Source of the DNA: Paraburkholderia hospita
GTDB taxonomy: Bacteria; Pseudomonadota; Gammaproteobacteria; Burkholderiales; Burkholderiaceae
Direction: 5' to 3'
Assembly (NCBI RefSeq): GCF_002902965.1
Contig: NZ_CP026108.1
Coordinates: 620,001-684,000 of the forward strand
Length of the DNA: 64,000 bases
The translations under genes and the position numbers were made by a program. The notes below the pieces were generated by a model. That model searched no databases, was not told where the DNA came from, and worked only from the letters and a program-made list of their open reading frames with translations. Position 1 is the stretch's first letter. Every line of letters begins with the position of its first letter. Positions 26,384-35,499 of this stretch are shown here, one piece after another.

Positions 26384-27835
26384 GTGAACGAAGTGAGCAT
26401 GTTGGTCGGCGGCAAGGACTGCGCCGCCGTTAGCGGCGCGACTTTCGCGCGCCTGAATCCCGTCACGGGCGCCGTGGCTTCGCGCGCGCCCGCTGCCACG
26501 CTGGCAGACGCCGACGCGGCCGTCGATGCCGCCGCAGCCGCGTTCCCCGCATGGTCGGCGCTGCCGCCCACGGAGCGCCGCACGCGTCTGCTCAAGGCCG
26601 CCGACATCATGGACGCGCGGGTCGGCGCATTCATCGAAACGGGTATCGCGGAAACGGGCGCGATGGCCAACTGGTACGGCTTCAACGTGCGTCTCGCGGC
26701 GAACATGCTGCGCGAAGCCGCAGCCATGACGACGCAGATCGACGGCAGCATCGTTCCCACCGACACGCCCGACAACCTGGCGCTCGCCGTGCGTCAGCCG
26801 TGCGGCGTGGTGCTCGGCATCGCGCCGTGGAATGCGCCCGTGATCCTCGGCACGCGCGCCGTCGCGATGCCGCTCGCGTGCGGCAATACGGTGGTGCTGA
26901 AGGCATCGGAGTTCTGCCCCGCCGTGCATCGGATGATCTGCAGCGTGTTGCAGGAAGCAGGACTCGGCGACGGCGTCGTCAACGTCGTGACGAATGCACC
27001 CGAAGATGCGCCCGCCATCGTCGAGCGGCTGATCGCGCACCCCGCCGTGCGCCGCGTGAACTTCACGGGCTCGACGCATGTTGGCCGCATCATTGCGATG
27101 CATGCGGCAAGGCATCTGAAGCCCGCCCTGCTCGAACTCGGCGGCAAGGCGCCCGTGCTCGTGCTCGACGATGCGGATCTCGACGCGGCTGTCGAAGCCA
27201 TTGCGTTCGGCGCGTTCTTTAACCAGGGGCAAATCTGCATGTCGACGGAGCGTGTGATCGCACATCGCAGCATCGCGGAGTCGCTCGTCGACAAACTCGC
27301 AGAGAAAGCACGCAAACTGGTGGCCGCAGCGCCGGCCGCGCAGGGTGCCGTGCTCGGCGCGATGGTCAGCGCACAGGCTGCGCAGCGCGCGACGGCGCTT
27401 GTGAAGGACGCCCGCGATCTTGGCGCGACGATACGCGCGGGCGGCCCAACGGATGGCGCGATCATGCAGCCGACCATCGTCGATGGCGTGACGCCCGAGA
27501 TGAAGCTGTACGCGGAAGAATCGTTCGCGCCCGTCGTGACGGTGCTGCGCGTCGATAGCGACGACGAAGCGGTGCGCGTCGCCAACGACAGCGAGTTCGG
27601 CTTGTCGGCTGCCGTGTTCAGTCGCGACATTGCGCGCGCGATGCAGGTCGCCCGACGCATCGAGTCCGGCATATGTCATATCAACGGGCCGACCGTGCAC
27701 GATGAAGCGCAGATGCCGTTCGGCGGCGTGAAGAGCAGCGGATACGGGCGCTTCGGCAGCAAGGCGTCGATTGCCGAATTCACCGATCTGCGGTGGATCA
27801 CGATACAAACGGGTCCATGTTATTACCCGATCTGA
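26384..27835 (+). CDS. vdh: Vanillin dehydrogenase (NAD(P)-dependent aldehyde dehydrogenase)
   Basis: A 483-residue ALDH-superfamily enzyme. A GTG at 26384 follows AAAGGAGAC; an ATG five codons in is an alternative. The Rossmann domain and catalytic residues are intact: Asn150 in IAPWNAPVI, Lys173, Glu251 in LLELGGKAPVL and nucleophile Cys285 in NQGQICMSTE, with the C-terminal PFGGVKSSGYGRFG. It oxidises the aromatic aldehyde released by the hydratase-lyase to vanillate or 4-hydroxybenzoate. The gap of 63 bp after ech indicates the same transcript. Vanillin specificity is inferred from the operon, not from diagnostic residues. Confidence 0.9.
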   Translation: MNEVSMLVGGKDCAAVSGATFARLNPVTGAVASRAPAATLADADAAVDAAAAAFPAWSALPPTERRTRLLKAADIMDARVGAFIETGIAETGAMANWYGFNVRLAANMLREAAAMTTQIDGSIVPTDTPDNLALAVRQPCGVVLGIAPWNAPVILGTRAVAMPLACGNTVVLKASEFCPAVHRMICSVLQEAGLGDGVVNVVTNAPEDAPAIVERLIAHPAVRRVNFTGSTHVGRIIAMHAARHLKPALLELGGKAPVLVLDDADLDAAVEAIAFGAFFNQGQICMSTERVIAHRSIAESLVDKLAEKARKLVAAAPAAQGAVLGAMVSAQAAQRATALVKDARDLGATIRAGGPTDGAIMQPTIVDGVTPEMKLYAEESFAPVVTVLRVDSDDEAVRVANDSEFGLSAAVFSRDIARAMQVARRIESGICHINGPTVHDEAQMPFGGVKSSGYGRFGSKASIAEFTDLRWITIQTGPCYYPI

Positions 27836-28007
27836 ACGCGCCGCTCTGAACGCGCCGATATCGACGCGCCGTTCACGCATACCAATCGAAATCGGGCATG
27901 CTTCGCTCAAGGCGGAGACTTCACGGCAGGCTTCGGCGCGCCGCGCGAGCGAGCCCACACCCGCGTAAGAGTCAAAGCGCCAACGCGGGCCGACAGGAGA
28001 CAACAAG

Positions 28008-29900
28008 GTGAATTCCCAGCCGACGCAATCCGCTGTCGACAGAGAAACGTCCGTGCCTTACCGCGCGGTGCGGATCGGTACTGCGCCCGTCCGCGTTCGC
28101 CGCGAAGGCGACATCTGGTACTTGGAATCGGGCGCGACGCCCGGCGCGTATCCGAAGCGGCTGACCGACCGGCTCGCGAGCGGCGCGCAGGCACATCCCG
28201 ACCGCTGGCTCGTCGCACGCCGCGGCGCCGATGGCGAATGGCAGGGTATCGGCTACGCGCAGATGCTTGCGCGTGCCCGAGCAATCGGTCAGGCACTGCT
28301 CGATCGCAATCTGTCGGCTGAACGGCCTGTCGTCATTCTCTCCGGCAACGATCTCGAGCAGATGACGGTCGCGCTCGGCGCGATGTGGGCGGGCGTGCCC
28401 TATGCGCCGATCTCGCCGGCCTATTCGCTCGTCTCCAGCGATTACGGCAAGCTGCGCCACACGCTCGATCTGCTGACTCCCGGACTCGTGTTCGCCACCG
28501 ATGGCGACACATTCGCCGCCGCCATCGACGCCACCGTACCGGGCAATGTCGAAGTGGTCACGGCCACGGGTTCGTGCGGACCACGCAACGCGACGCCCCT
28601 GTCAGCGTTGCTCGATACGCTTCCCACAACAGTCGATGCCGCACACGACGCGATCGTACCCGATGCCATCGCCAAGTTCCTGTTCACCTCCGGCTCGACG
28701 ATGCTGCCGAAAGCCGTGCCGACGACGCATCGCATGCTGTGCAGCAATCAGCAGATGCTGCTCGACACGTTTCCGGAGTTCGCGGACGAGCCGCCCGTGC
28801 TGGTCGACTGGTTGCCGTGGAATCACACGTTCGGGGGCAGCCATAACGTCGGCATCGCGCTTTACAACGGCGGCACGCTGTACATCGACGACGGCAAGCC
28901 GGTTGCGAAAAAGTTCGACGAAACGCTGCGTAATTTGCGCGAGATCGCGCCGACGATTTACTTCAACGTGCCGAAGGGATGGGAAGAGCTGACGAACGTG
29001 CTCGAAACCGACGAACATTTGCGCGAAACTTTTTTCTCGCGCGTGAAGGTGTATTTCTTCGCGGGCGCGGGGCTGTCACAGGCCGCGTGGGATCGGCTTC
29101 AGAGCGTCACTGAACGCTTTTGCGGGGAGCGCATCCGCATCATGGCCGGTCTGGGCATGACGGAGACGTCGCCTTCATGTCTGTTCACGACGGGCGCCGT
29201 AATGGGCGCGGGCTACGTCGGCATGCCCGCGCCCGGCTGCGAAGTGAAGCTCGTGCCCGTCGCCGGCAAGCTGGAGGCGCGCTTTCGCGGCCCACATGTG
29301 ATGTCCGGATACTGGCGGATGAACGACGCCTCCGCCGCCGGATCGTTCGATGAAGAAGGCTATTACTGCAGCGGCGACGCGCTGAAGTTCGTCGATCCGC
29401 AACACCCGGAACTCGGCCTGGTGTTCGACGGACGCATTGCCGAAGACTTCAAGCTGAGTTCGGGCACTTTCGTGAGCGTCGGGCCCATGAGGGCGCGCGT
29501 CATCTCGGCGGGCGCACCGTATGTGCAGGACGTGGTCGTCACGGGTCTGAACCGCGACGATGTCGGACTGCTCGTATTTCCGAGGCTCGACGATTGCCGG
29601 CGGCTCGCACAGTTGCCTGCATCGGCGGGTGCTTGCGAGATCGTCGGCGCCCCGGCCGTGCGCACGTTCTTCAGCAATCTGCTCGACCGGCTGAACCGCG
29701 AATCGACCGGCAGCGCGACGGCGATCGCGCGGCTGCGGCTGCTCGACGTGGCTCCGTCCCTCGATCTCGGCGAGATCACCGACAAAGGCTCGATCAACCA
29801 GCGCGCGGTGTTGACGCATCGTGCGGAACTCGTCGAGGCAATGCACGACGCGGGGCGCGACGATCCAACCGTGATCTGCGCCGCGCGTTGCAAGGCGTGA
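28008..29900 (+). CDS. fcs: Feruloyl-CoA synthetase
   Basis: A 630-residue adenylate-forming ligase that activates ferulate or p-coumarate with ATP and CoA. It starts at a GTG behind AGGAGA. The AMP-binding P-loop is LFTSGSTMLPKAV (about residues 224-236). VDWLPWNHTFGGSHNVGIAL, the A5-like region MAGLGMTETSPSCLF and the hinge region GLVFDGRIAEDFKLSSGTFV are typical of the feruloyl-CoA synthase branch. It is the third gene of the operon, 172 bp after vdh; that gap shows no gene. It supplies the substrate for Ech. Confidence 0.92.
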   Translation: MNSQPTQSAVDRETSVPYRAVRIGTAPVRVRREGDIWYLESGATPGAYPKRLTDRLASGAQAHPDRWLVARRGADGEWQGIGYAQMLARARAIGQALLDRNLSAERPVVILSGNDLEQMTVALGAMWAGVPYAPISPAYSLVSSDYGKLRHTLDLLTPGLVFATDGDTFAAAIDATVPGNVEVVTATGSCGPRNATPLSALLDTLPTTVDAAHDAIVPDAIAKFLFTSGSTMLPKAVPTTHRMLCSNQQMLLDTFPEFADEPPVLVDWLPWNHTFGGSHNVGIALYNGGTLYIDDGKPVAKKFDETLRNLREIAPTIYFNVPKGWEELTNVLETDEHLRETFFSRVKVYFFAGAGLSQAAWDRLQSVTERFCGERIRIMAGLGMTETSPSCLFTTGAVMGAGYVGMPAPGCEVKLVPVAGKLEARFRGPHVMSGYWRMNDASAAGSFDEEGYYCSGDALKFVDPQHPELGLVFDGRIAEDFKLSSGTFVSVGPMRARVISAGAPYVQDVVVTGLNRDDVGLLVFPRLDDCRRLAQLPASAGACEIVGAPAVRTFFSNLLDRLNRESTGSATAIARLRLLDVAPSLDLGEITDKGSINQRAVLTHRAELVEAMHDAGRDDPTVICAARCKA

Positions 29901-29942
29901 AAGTCAACCGGACGACGTACCGGGCGCGAATGGCGCGGTAAC

Positions 29943-30491
29943 ATGGCGTCTTCGATGACAGCATCCGGCGATCTGATGACGGGCAAATCTCCTGCAAAAA
30001 CGACGAAGGCAACGATAGCAGCATCCGCAAGTGTCGGTCGCCAGCGCCCAGTGCCGACGGCGCGCAAGGCAGCGGCGCGTCCCCGTCTCACCTATCTGGT
30101 CGGCAGCCTGGACCGCATTTTGCGTCGCAAGATAACGGAAGCACTCGCACCGTTGGGTCTGACTCTTGCACAATTCACCGCGCTTTCGGTGCTGGAAGCG
30201 CGGGGCGAGGCGTCAAACGCGCAACTTGCCGAGCGATCATTCATCACACCGCAATCGGCCAACGAAGTCATGAGCGTGATGGCGTCGCGCAACTGGATCA
30301 CGCGCGAACCGGATCCGAATCATGGGCGTATCGTTGTACTTCGCCTCACCGATGAAGGACGCGAAGTGCTACATCGTTGCATGAGTGCGGTGCGGGTTCT
30401 GGAGGCCCGGATGCTTTCGGGGACAGAGGCGAGCGATGCGTCGGCCGTGCAAGAGATGCTCGAACGCTTTGTCCGGAACCTTCGGGAGTAA
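29943..30491 (+). CDS. MarR-family transcriptional regulator of the hydroxycinnamate genes
   Basis: A 182-residue protein. After a basic, disordered-looking N-terminal stretch (about 45 residues) comes a winged-helix MarR domain: LTLAQFTALSVLEARGEASN, the recognition helix area SFITPQSANEVMSVMASRNW and the wing with the MarR hallmark DPNHGRIVVLRLTDEGREVL. It lies 42 bp after fcs and is probably co-transcribed. By analogy with FerC, CouR and similar MarR repressors of feruloyl or coumaroyl-CoA pathways, it probably binds the four ATATCAGG palindromes and is released by the CoA thioester. The start is uncertain: the ribosome-binding site is weak and an ATG at 29976 is possible. Confidence 0.88.
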   Translation: MASSMTASGDLMTGKSPAKTTKATIAASASVGRQRPVPTARKAAARPRLTYLVGSLDRILRRKITEALAPLGLTLAQFTALSVLEARGEASNAQLAERSFITPQSANEVMSVMASRNWITREPDPNHGRIVVLRLTDEGREVLHRCMSAVRVLEARMLSGTEASDASAVQEMLERFVRNLRE

Positions 30492-31193
30492 CGGGCGGCT
30501 CTCAGCCTCTTCAGATAGCTTTGGACTCGACGGCCTATCGTGCCTGCAGCAGGTTCGGTTTGCCTGTAGTCCGCTCCTTTCCTTTTGCGGCGCCCGAATA
30601 ACCTCGCCCCGACGCCCTTTCCACATGCGCCCGTCGGCAAGGTCGAGAACTGGCGCGCGCACGTTCCCTCGCTTTCGCGGTGGACTTCCAGCCGGTAACC
30701 ATAGTCACGTTTTCAGCTCCCACCATTGACCGACTCGATGATCACGCGCTGGCCGCTCGCTTCGGCGATCACGCGCACAATCCGCTCGCCGTAGAGGGGC
30801 GGCCGGAATTCGTGAATATCTGAAGCTTCAGATATGGCAGAGATTTTTTTGGTTGGCGGTCGCGGCAACTAGCGCATCGTCATGTCGTTCGGACCTGATC
30901 CGCGACCGGTAATCAAAAAAATGTTTGTAGTAAACCGCTCCGCAGGCGGTGGCCGCTATGGGCATTGAATGACCACTGCGGTCATTCGTGATGTCGTGCA
31001 AGGGCTATGACGCATGGAGTTCCGGCGATCGCGGGAAGCCTCACGAGCAAAAGACACAGGAAAGTGAGCGTCAACAGGCAAATCCACCGCCGTTTTGGAG
31101 TGCGCTGGTGTGCTGACAGATTGAAGGCACGAGTCTGGCCGCGTTGGCCTCATCGGAACGGGCAAACGTGTCGGGAAACAGGTGTATTCGCAA
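30492..31193. other. Intergenic region with a possible gene fragment
   Basis: On the minus strand, about 30718-30860, a frame reads a conserved-looking stretch (PPLYGERIVRVIAEASGQRV, then IIESVNGG) without a good start, possibly the tail of a small gene. A perfect 8-bp inverted repeat (GAATGACC-ACTGC-GGTCATTC) is at 30967-30987. Nothing else could be supported up to the IS91-type transposase. Confidence 0.35.
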
Positions 31194-32399
31194 CTAGTGC
31201 GCATGGGGAGAACCTGGCGGGGCTCGTGGAAGACTGCCGGGCATATCTTCGATGCGGAACATGTGTCCCTTGCCGCAGACGGGGCAGTCGCGTAGCGACT
31301 TGCCGGTGAGTCGCTGGTAACGGTCACGGTAGTCTTCCTTGGGCTCGGCTGGGGCAGCGGCGGGAGGCTGGACGCCGAGTAGCTGCCGGCAGATGGCGAG
31401 CTTGTCGGCACGGTGGCAGTTGGCGAGCCACCCGTAGCTGCGAATGCGCTTGAAGCCGTCAGGCAGCACATGTAGCAGGAAGCGGCGGATGAACTCGTCG
31501 GCCGTGAGTATCATGGCCCTTTGTCTGGACTCGTGCCGGTAGTCCTTCCAGCGGAACTGCACGGTGTGCCCGTCGAAGGCGAGCAGCCTGTTATTGGAGA
31601 TGGCGACGCGGTGGGTGTAGCGGCCCAGGTAATCGAGCACGTGTTCGGCACCGCCAAAGGGTGGCTTGGCGTAGACCAGCCACTCCGCCCGTGCTGCGGG
31701 TGCAAGCCAGGCTGCGAATTCGACGGGATCGCTCAGGGATTCGAACTGGCCGTGCAGGCGCAGCCCGCCGGCGTCGAACGTGCGCTGCAGCAGTTCGAGA
31801 AACAGGCGGCGAAAGAGCCGTGACAGGACCCGTACGGGCAGGAAGAAGCCGGGACGGCAGGTGATCCAGCGCTCGCCGTCCGGGGAGATGCCGCCGCCCG
31901 GTACAACGCAATGCACATGAGGATGATGGTGCAGATTCTGCCCCCACGTATGCAGGATCGTAATAAAGCCGATCTCGGCACCCAGGTGCTTCGGATCGGC
32001 GGCGATCGTGCGCAACGTTTCGGCGCTGGCGCGGAACAGCAGATCGTAGAGCGTCCTCTTGTTCTGGAGCGCGAGTGCGGCGACGGATTCGGGCAGCGTG
32101 AAGACGACATGGAAATACTCGGTCGAGGGGAGGAGTTCCGCATGCCGGCGTTCGAGCCATTGCGCGCGGGCGAGTGACTGGCACTTCGGGCAGTGCCTGT
32201 TACGACATGAGTCGTAGCTGATGCGCTGATGTCCGCATGCATCGCACTGTTCGAGATGGGCGCCAAGCGCAGCGGTACGACACAGCTCGATGGCACTCAT
32301 CACGCGTCGCTGGACACGACTGAGCACGTCGGCGTGGGCTTGCCTGTACTCGGAACCGCACTGGCGGAAGACGTCCGCCACTTCGAGCGCCGGCCGCAT
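31194..32399 (-). CDS. IS91-family HUH transposase
   Basis: A 401-residue rolling-circle transposase. The N-terminal zinc ribbon has CDACGHQRISYDSCRNRHCPKC (Cys pairs at about residues 52-76). The HUH metal motif is HHHPHVHCVVPGGG (about 155-170) and the tyrosine motif lies in LGRYTHRVAISNNRLL. A second CxxC pair is near the C-terminus (CPVCGKG). It nicks and joins single-stranded ends in IS91-type transposition. The start codon follows the stop of the recombinase gene by only a few bases, so translation is probably coupled. Confidence 0.88.
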   Translation of the reverse strand: MRPALEVADVFRQCGSEYRQAHADVLSRVQRRVMSAIELCRTAALGAHLEQCDACGHQRISYDSCRNRHCPKCQSLARAQWLERRHAELLPSTEYFHVVFTLPESVAALALQNKRTLYDLLFRASAETLRTIAADPKHLGAEIGFITILHTWGQNLHHHPHVHCVVPGGGISPDGERWITCRPGFFLPVRVLSRLFRRLFLELLQRTFDAGGLRLHGQFESLSDPVEFAAWLAPAARAEWLVYAKPPFGGAEHVLDYLGRYTHRVAISNNRLLAFDGHTVQFRWKDYRHESRQRAMILTADEFIRRFLLHVLPDGFKRIRSYGWLANCHRADKLAICRQLLGVQPPAAAPAEPKEDYRDRYQRLTGKSLRDCPVCGKGHMFRIEDMPGSLPRAPPGSPHAH

Positions 32400-32407
32400 G
32401 GCTGCGA

Positions 32408-33286
32408 TCAGAAGTACTCGGGCGCAGCGGGTGGAGATGGGATAGGTTCAGGGTGTGGGAGCAGGTCGAATGGACTCGCGGTGGCACACACGGTGCTGGT
32501 CGCGATGCGTAAGTACTTCGAAGTAGTGGAAAGAGACCGATGGCCCATGAGCAACTGGATCCTGCGCACATCGGTACCGGCTTCGAGCAGATGCGTGGCG
32601 AACGCGTGTCTCAGCGAATGCGGGGTGATGGGTTTCTGGATACCGCTGCGCTCACGCGCGAGGCCACATGCCAGCCTGATCGCGGTCGGGGTGATCGGGC
32701 GCCCGGGGATATCGCCGGGAAAAAGCCAGTCACGAGGATGAGCGCCCTGCCAGTACGTTCGCAGGATCTCGAGCAGGCGTGGCGAAAGCATTACATAGCG
32801 ATCCTTACGGTTTTTACCCTGATTGACGCGGATAACCATGCGCTTGCTGTCGATATCGGTGACCTTCAGGTGCGCCACTTCTGAAACTCTCAGACCTGCC
32901 GCGTACGCGGTCATCAGGATGGCCCGATGCTTTAGACTGGGAATGGCGTCGAAAAAGATCTTTACCTCATCGGAGCTCAGAATGACGGGGAGTCTCAGCG
33001 GCTTCTTCGGTAACGGAAAGTCCTCGTCGCTCCAGTCGCGTTTGAGCGTCACGCGGTAGAGAAACCGCAGAGCGCCAATCGCTGGACCGAGGCTGCTGGG
33101 AGCAAGCTTGCGCTCCTCCCGGAGATAGATGAGCCACGCTCGTATCTCGTCGGGCCCCAGCAGCTCGGGCGAACGACGAAAGTGGCGGGCGAAACTGGAT
33201 ACCTGAATCAGATAGGATGTCTGGGTATTCTCCGCAAGATTGCGGATCTGCATGTCATGCAGCATGCTTTGGCGCAGTGGCGTCAT
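32408..33286 (-). CDS. IS91-associated tyrosine recombinase (integrase)
   Basis: A 292-residue phage-integrase family protein starting at an ATG behind AGGAGG. The N-terminal SAM-like core-binding domain (MTPLRQSMLHDMQIRNLAEN) is followed by the catalytic domain with Arg in YAAGLRVSEVAHLKV, His-x-x-Arg in TPHSLRHAFATHLLE, His in LMGHRSLSTTSKY and the Tyr nucleophile there. Such recombinases accompany one branch of IS91-type transposases; their exact contribution is not settled. Confidence 0.85.
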   Translation of the reverse strand: MTPLRQSMLHDMQIRNLAENTQTSYLIQVSSFARHFRRSPELLGPDEIRAWLIYLREERKLAPSSLGPAIGALRFLYRVTLKRDWSDEDFPLPKKPLRLPVILSSDEVKIFFDAIPSLKHRAILMTAYAAGLRVSEVAHLKVTDIDSKRMVIRVNQGKNRKDRYVMLSPRLLEILRTYWQGAHPRDWLFPGDIPGRPITPTAIRLACGLARERSGIQKPITPHSLRHAFATHLLEAGTDVRRIQLLMGHRSLSTTSKYLRIATSTVCATASPFDLLPHPEPIPSPPAAPEYF

Positions 33287-33616
33287 GGCGAGCCTCCTGG
33301 AGGCAGTGGATGGAATGCCCAGCCGGGCGTTCCCATACTGCTCCTGGCGATGCCGCTCACCACCTCGCCGGGGTTCAGCGCCAGACAACCCTCTTCATGA
33401 AACATCAGCCATAGGCCTGTGCCCACCTCCCACTACCGCGTCAGCGGTTTAGTACTATTACGATTACCCACACCGGCAGATTAGGCGAAGCGCCATGTAG
33501 ATGGCGGCGACACCACGGTGATCAGGCGGGATCGCGCTAGATGAGTTGTGTGGCAATGGTTCGCATAATGTCCTGAACTTTTCCTACCGACCATGGTGGC
33601 CGGCAAGGAGAAGATC
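33287..33616. other. IS91 right flank and left end of the first RIT element
   Basis: No gene. It holds the presumed origin-side end of the IS91-type element, then the left 32-bp inverted repeat of the RIT element (33461-33492) and the leader of its first recombinase gene. Confidence 0.5.
33461..33492 (+). repeat. RIT1 left inverted repeat
   Basis: 32 bp beginning CGATTACCCACACCGGCAGA, exact reverse complement of 36554-36585. Confidence 0.9.
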
Positions 33617-34561
33617 ATGACGCAGTCTGAACTGGCGCGCGGCAAGGAGGGCTCCGCGCGCGCAGCCGAATTCCTCAGCGAGTTTGACGCGTATCTGGGC
33701 ACCGCCAAGGGCCTGGCGGAGGGCACCCGCCGGAAGTATGGCAGGTTTGTCCAAGGCTTCCTGGACGGGTGGTGTGGCGACAGCCCACCGAATTGGCAAG
33801 ACCTGTCAATCGAAGATCTCCGCGCATATCTGCATCACGAACTCTCGAACAAGAGGCGCCGACCATCGAACTCGCCGATCGTCGCGCTGCGCGCGATGCT
33901 GCGTTTTCTCGCCGTCAGGGGGCTCGTGCCGCCTGGTCTCGAGGAGACTCTGCCACGAATCCGGCGATGGCGTCACGCGGCGCTTCCAGCAAACCTGTCG
34001 GTCGACGATGTGGAACAGCTCATCAAATGCGCGTCCGACGCTGCCACGTTTCAGCCGTTGCGGAACACGGCAATCATGCTGCTGCTCGCGAGGACCGGGA
34101 TGCGGGCTGCTGAAGTCGTGCACCTCAGGCTGGATGACGTGGATTGGGCCGGCGGCATCATTCATATCCGAGGGGCCAAGTCTCGTCGTGACCGGGACCT
34201 GCCGCTCTTGCGCGACGTCGGACGCGCATTGCTTGCATACATCAAACGGGAGCGCCCTCCATCGTCATACAGGGAGATCTTCCTGCAATCGGTAGCGCCA
34301 GCGCGACCATTCATGGACTCGAGCGCAATTTCCAAGATCGTTCGGCGCGCCTTGAATCGTGCAGGTATCGCTCCCGCACGCGGTGCAGCACATCTCTTAC
34401 GGCATACCGCAGCAACGGCCATGCTGACACGCGGCGCGAGCTTCAAGAACATCGCCGACGTGTTGGGCCACCAGTCTCTGCAGTCCACCGCCACCTATGC
34501 CAAGCTCGACTTGCCTTCGCTGTCGCGCATCGCCATGCCGTGGCCAGGAGACAGATCATGA
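33617..34561 (+). CDS. RIT1 tyrosine recombinase A
   Basis: A 314-residue recombinase. The ATG at 33617 is chosen for AAGGAG six bases upstream; an in-frame ATG at 33593 lacks one. The N-terminal core-binding domain is followed by catalytic motifs: Arg in LARTGMRAAEVVHLRLDDVD, His-x-x-Arg in AAHLLRHTAATAML and the His...Tyr box LGHQSLQSTATYAKLD. The stop codon overlaps the start of the second gene (ATGA), indicating translational coupling in the trio. Confidence 0.9.
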   Translation: MTQSELARGKEGSARAAEFLSEFDAYLGTAKGLAEGTRRKYGRFVQGFLDGWCGDSPPNWQDLSIEDLRAYLHHELSNKRRRPSNSPIVALRAMLRFLAVRGLVPPGLEETLPRIRRWRHAALPANLSVDDVEQLIKCASDAATFQPLRNTAIMLLLARTGMRAAEVVHLRLDDVDWAGGIIHIRGAKSRRDRDLPLLRDVGRALLAYIKRERPPSSYREIFLQSVAPARPFMDSSAISKIVRRALNRAGIAPARGAAHLLRHTAATAMLTRGASFKNIADVLGHQSLQSTATYAKLDLPSLSRIAMPWPGDRS

Positions 34562-35499
34562 ACGGTGAGGAACTTCAGGATCTGCTGAGCCGCTATCTCG
34601 AACACCGCGAATTGCTGGGTTACAGGCATACCCATCGCGGAATCCTCGCGCGTTTCGTTCAAGACCATGTCATCGAGCATCCAGGCGAATCAATCAGGAC
34701 CATTGACGTACTCGAATGGGTTACCCGGGTTCGCCGTGCGCCGCCGTCGCAGTCCGCTACCCTCAGTGCCCTGCGTGGATTTCTGCGCTTCGTCAAGGCT
34801 GTCGATCCGGCAACCTCGGTTCCAGACAACCATCTGCTGCCATCCCCACGTCGCAGTCCCCCGTACATCCTGAGCGAAGAACAACTGCAATCGATCCTGT
34901 GCGCAGCAACGACCGCACGACCGCGAGGCGGTCTGCGCGCCGACGCCTACGTCGCGGTACTGGGGCTGCTTGCCAGTTCTGGGCTACGCATCAGCGAAGC
35001 GCTTCATCTCAAGGCAACCGACGTACACCTGCGGGATGAGCCGCCCCATGTCGTCGTTCGTGAAACGAAATTCAAGAAGTCTCGCATCGTGCCTTTGCAC
35101 CCGACAACCGCCGCTCACCTGAAGCAGTACGCCGACCGGCGCGAGCATAAGTGTCATGCAAGGCGCTCGACGATGTTCTTCGTCACAGATTTCGGACAGG
35201 CCCTCGATCAGAACTCCCTTTGGCGGTGGTTCTCGTGTGCGACGGCGAAACTCGGATTGCATTTGCCGGATGGACGACGGCCGACATTACATTCGCTTCG
35301 TCACTCATTCGCCGTTCATCGCCTAACGCAATGGTATGAAGACGGGGCGTCGGCAGCAGAACTGGCCCCGACTCTCTCCGTCTATCTCGGTCACGTCAGC
35401 CCCAGAGAGAGCTACTGGTACGTCTCGTCGACTCCTGGGCTACTGGGCTGTGCATTGAACCGTTTCGCCGCATTCGCAGACATGGGAGATCAATCATGA
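34558..35499 (+). CDS. RIT1 tyrosine recombinase B
   Basis: A 313-residue recombinase starting at an ATG that overlaps the stop of recombinase A and follows AGGAGA. Catalytic segments: Arg in LLASSGLRISEALHLKATDV, His-x-x-Arg in TLHSLRHSFAVHRLT and the last box YLGHVSPRESYWYVSSTP. Its sequence class differs clearly from A and C, as expected for the middle member of a trio. It overlaps C by ATGA. Confidence 0.9.
   Translation: MNGEELQDLLSRYLEHRELLGYRHTHRGILARFVQDHVIEHPGESIRTIDVLEWVTRVRRAPPSQSATLSALRGFLRFVKAVDPATSVPDNHLLPSPRRSPPYILSEEQLQSILCAATTARPRGGLRADAYVAVLGLLASSGLRISEALHLKATDVHLRDEPPHVVVRETKFKKSRIVPLHPTTAAHLKQYADRREHKCHARRSTMFFVTDFGQALDQNSLWRWFSCATAKLGLHLPDGRRPTLHSLRHSFAVHRLTQWYEDGASAAELAPTLSVYLGHVSPRESYWYVSSTPGLLGCALNRFAAFADMGDQS

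Larger units (their letters stand above)
31194..33286 (-). mobile_element. IS91-family element with tyrosine recombinase and HUH transposase
   Basis: Two genes nine bases apart: a recombinase and a zinc-ribbon HUH transposase, the layout of the integrase-carrying branch of the IS91 family. The element has no terminal inverted repeats by nature, so the outer limits are set here to the genes; the real ori and ter ends lie some way outside (right limit no further than the RIT repeat at 33461). Confidence 0.75.

Noticed and set aside
25397..28006. An 869-codon open frame on the minus strand across ech and vdh
   Set aside because: It is antisense to two clearly conserved genes, has Arg/His-rich composition typical of shadow frames in high-GC DNA, and no domain.
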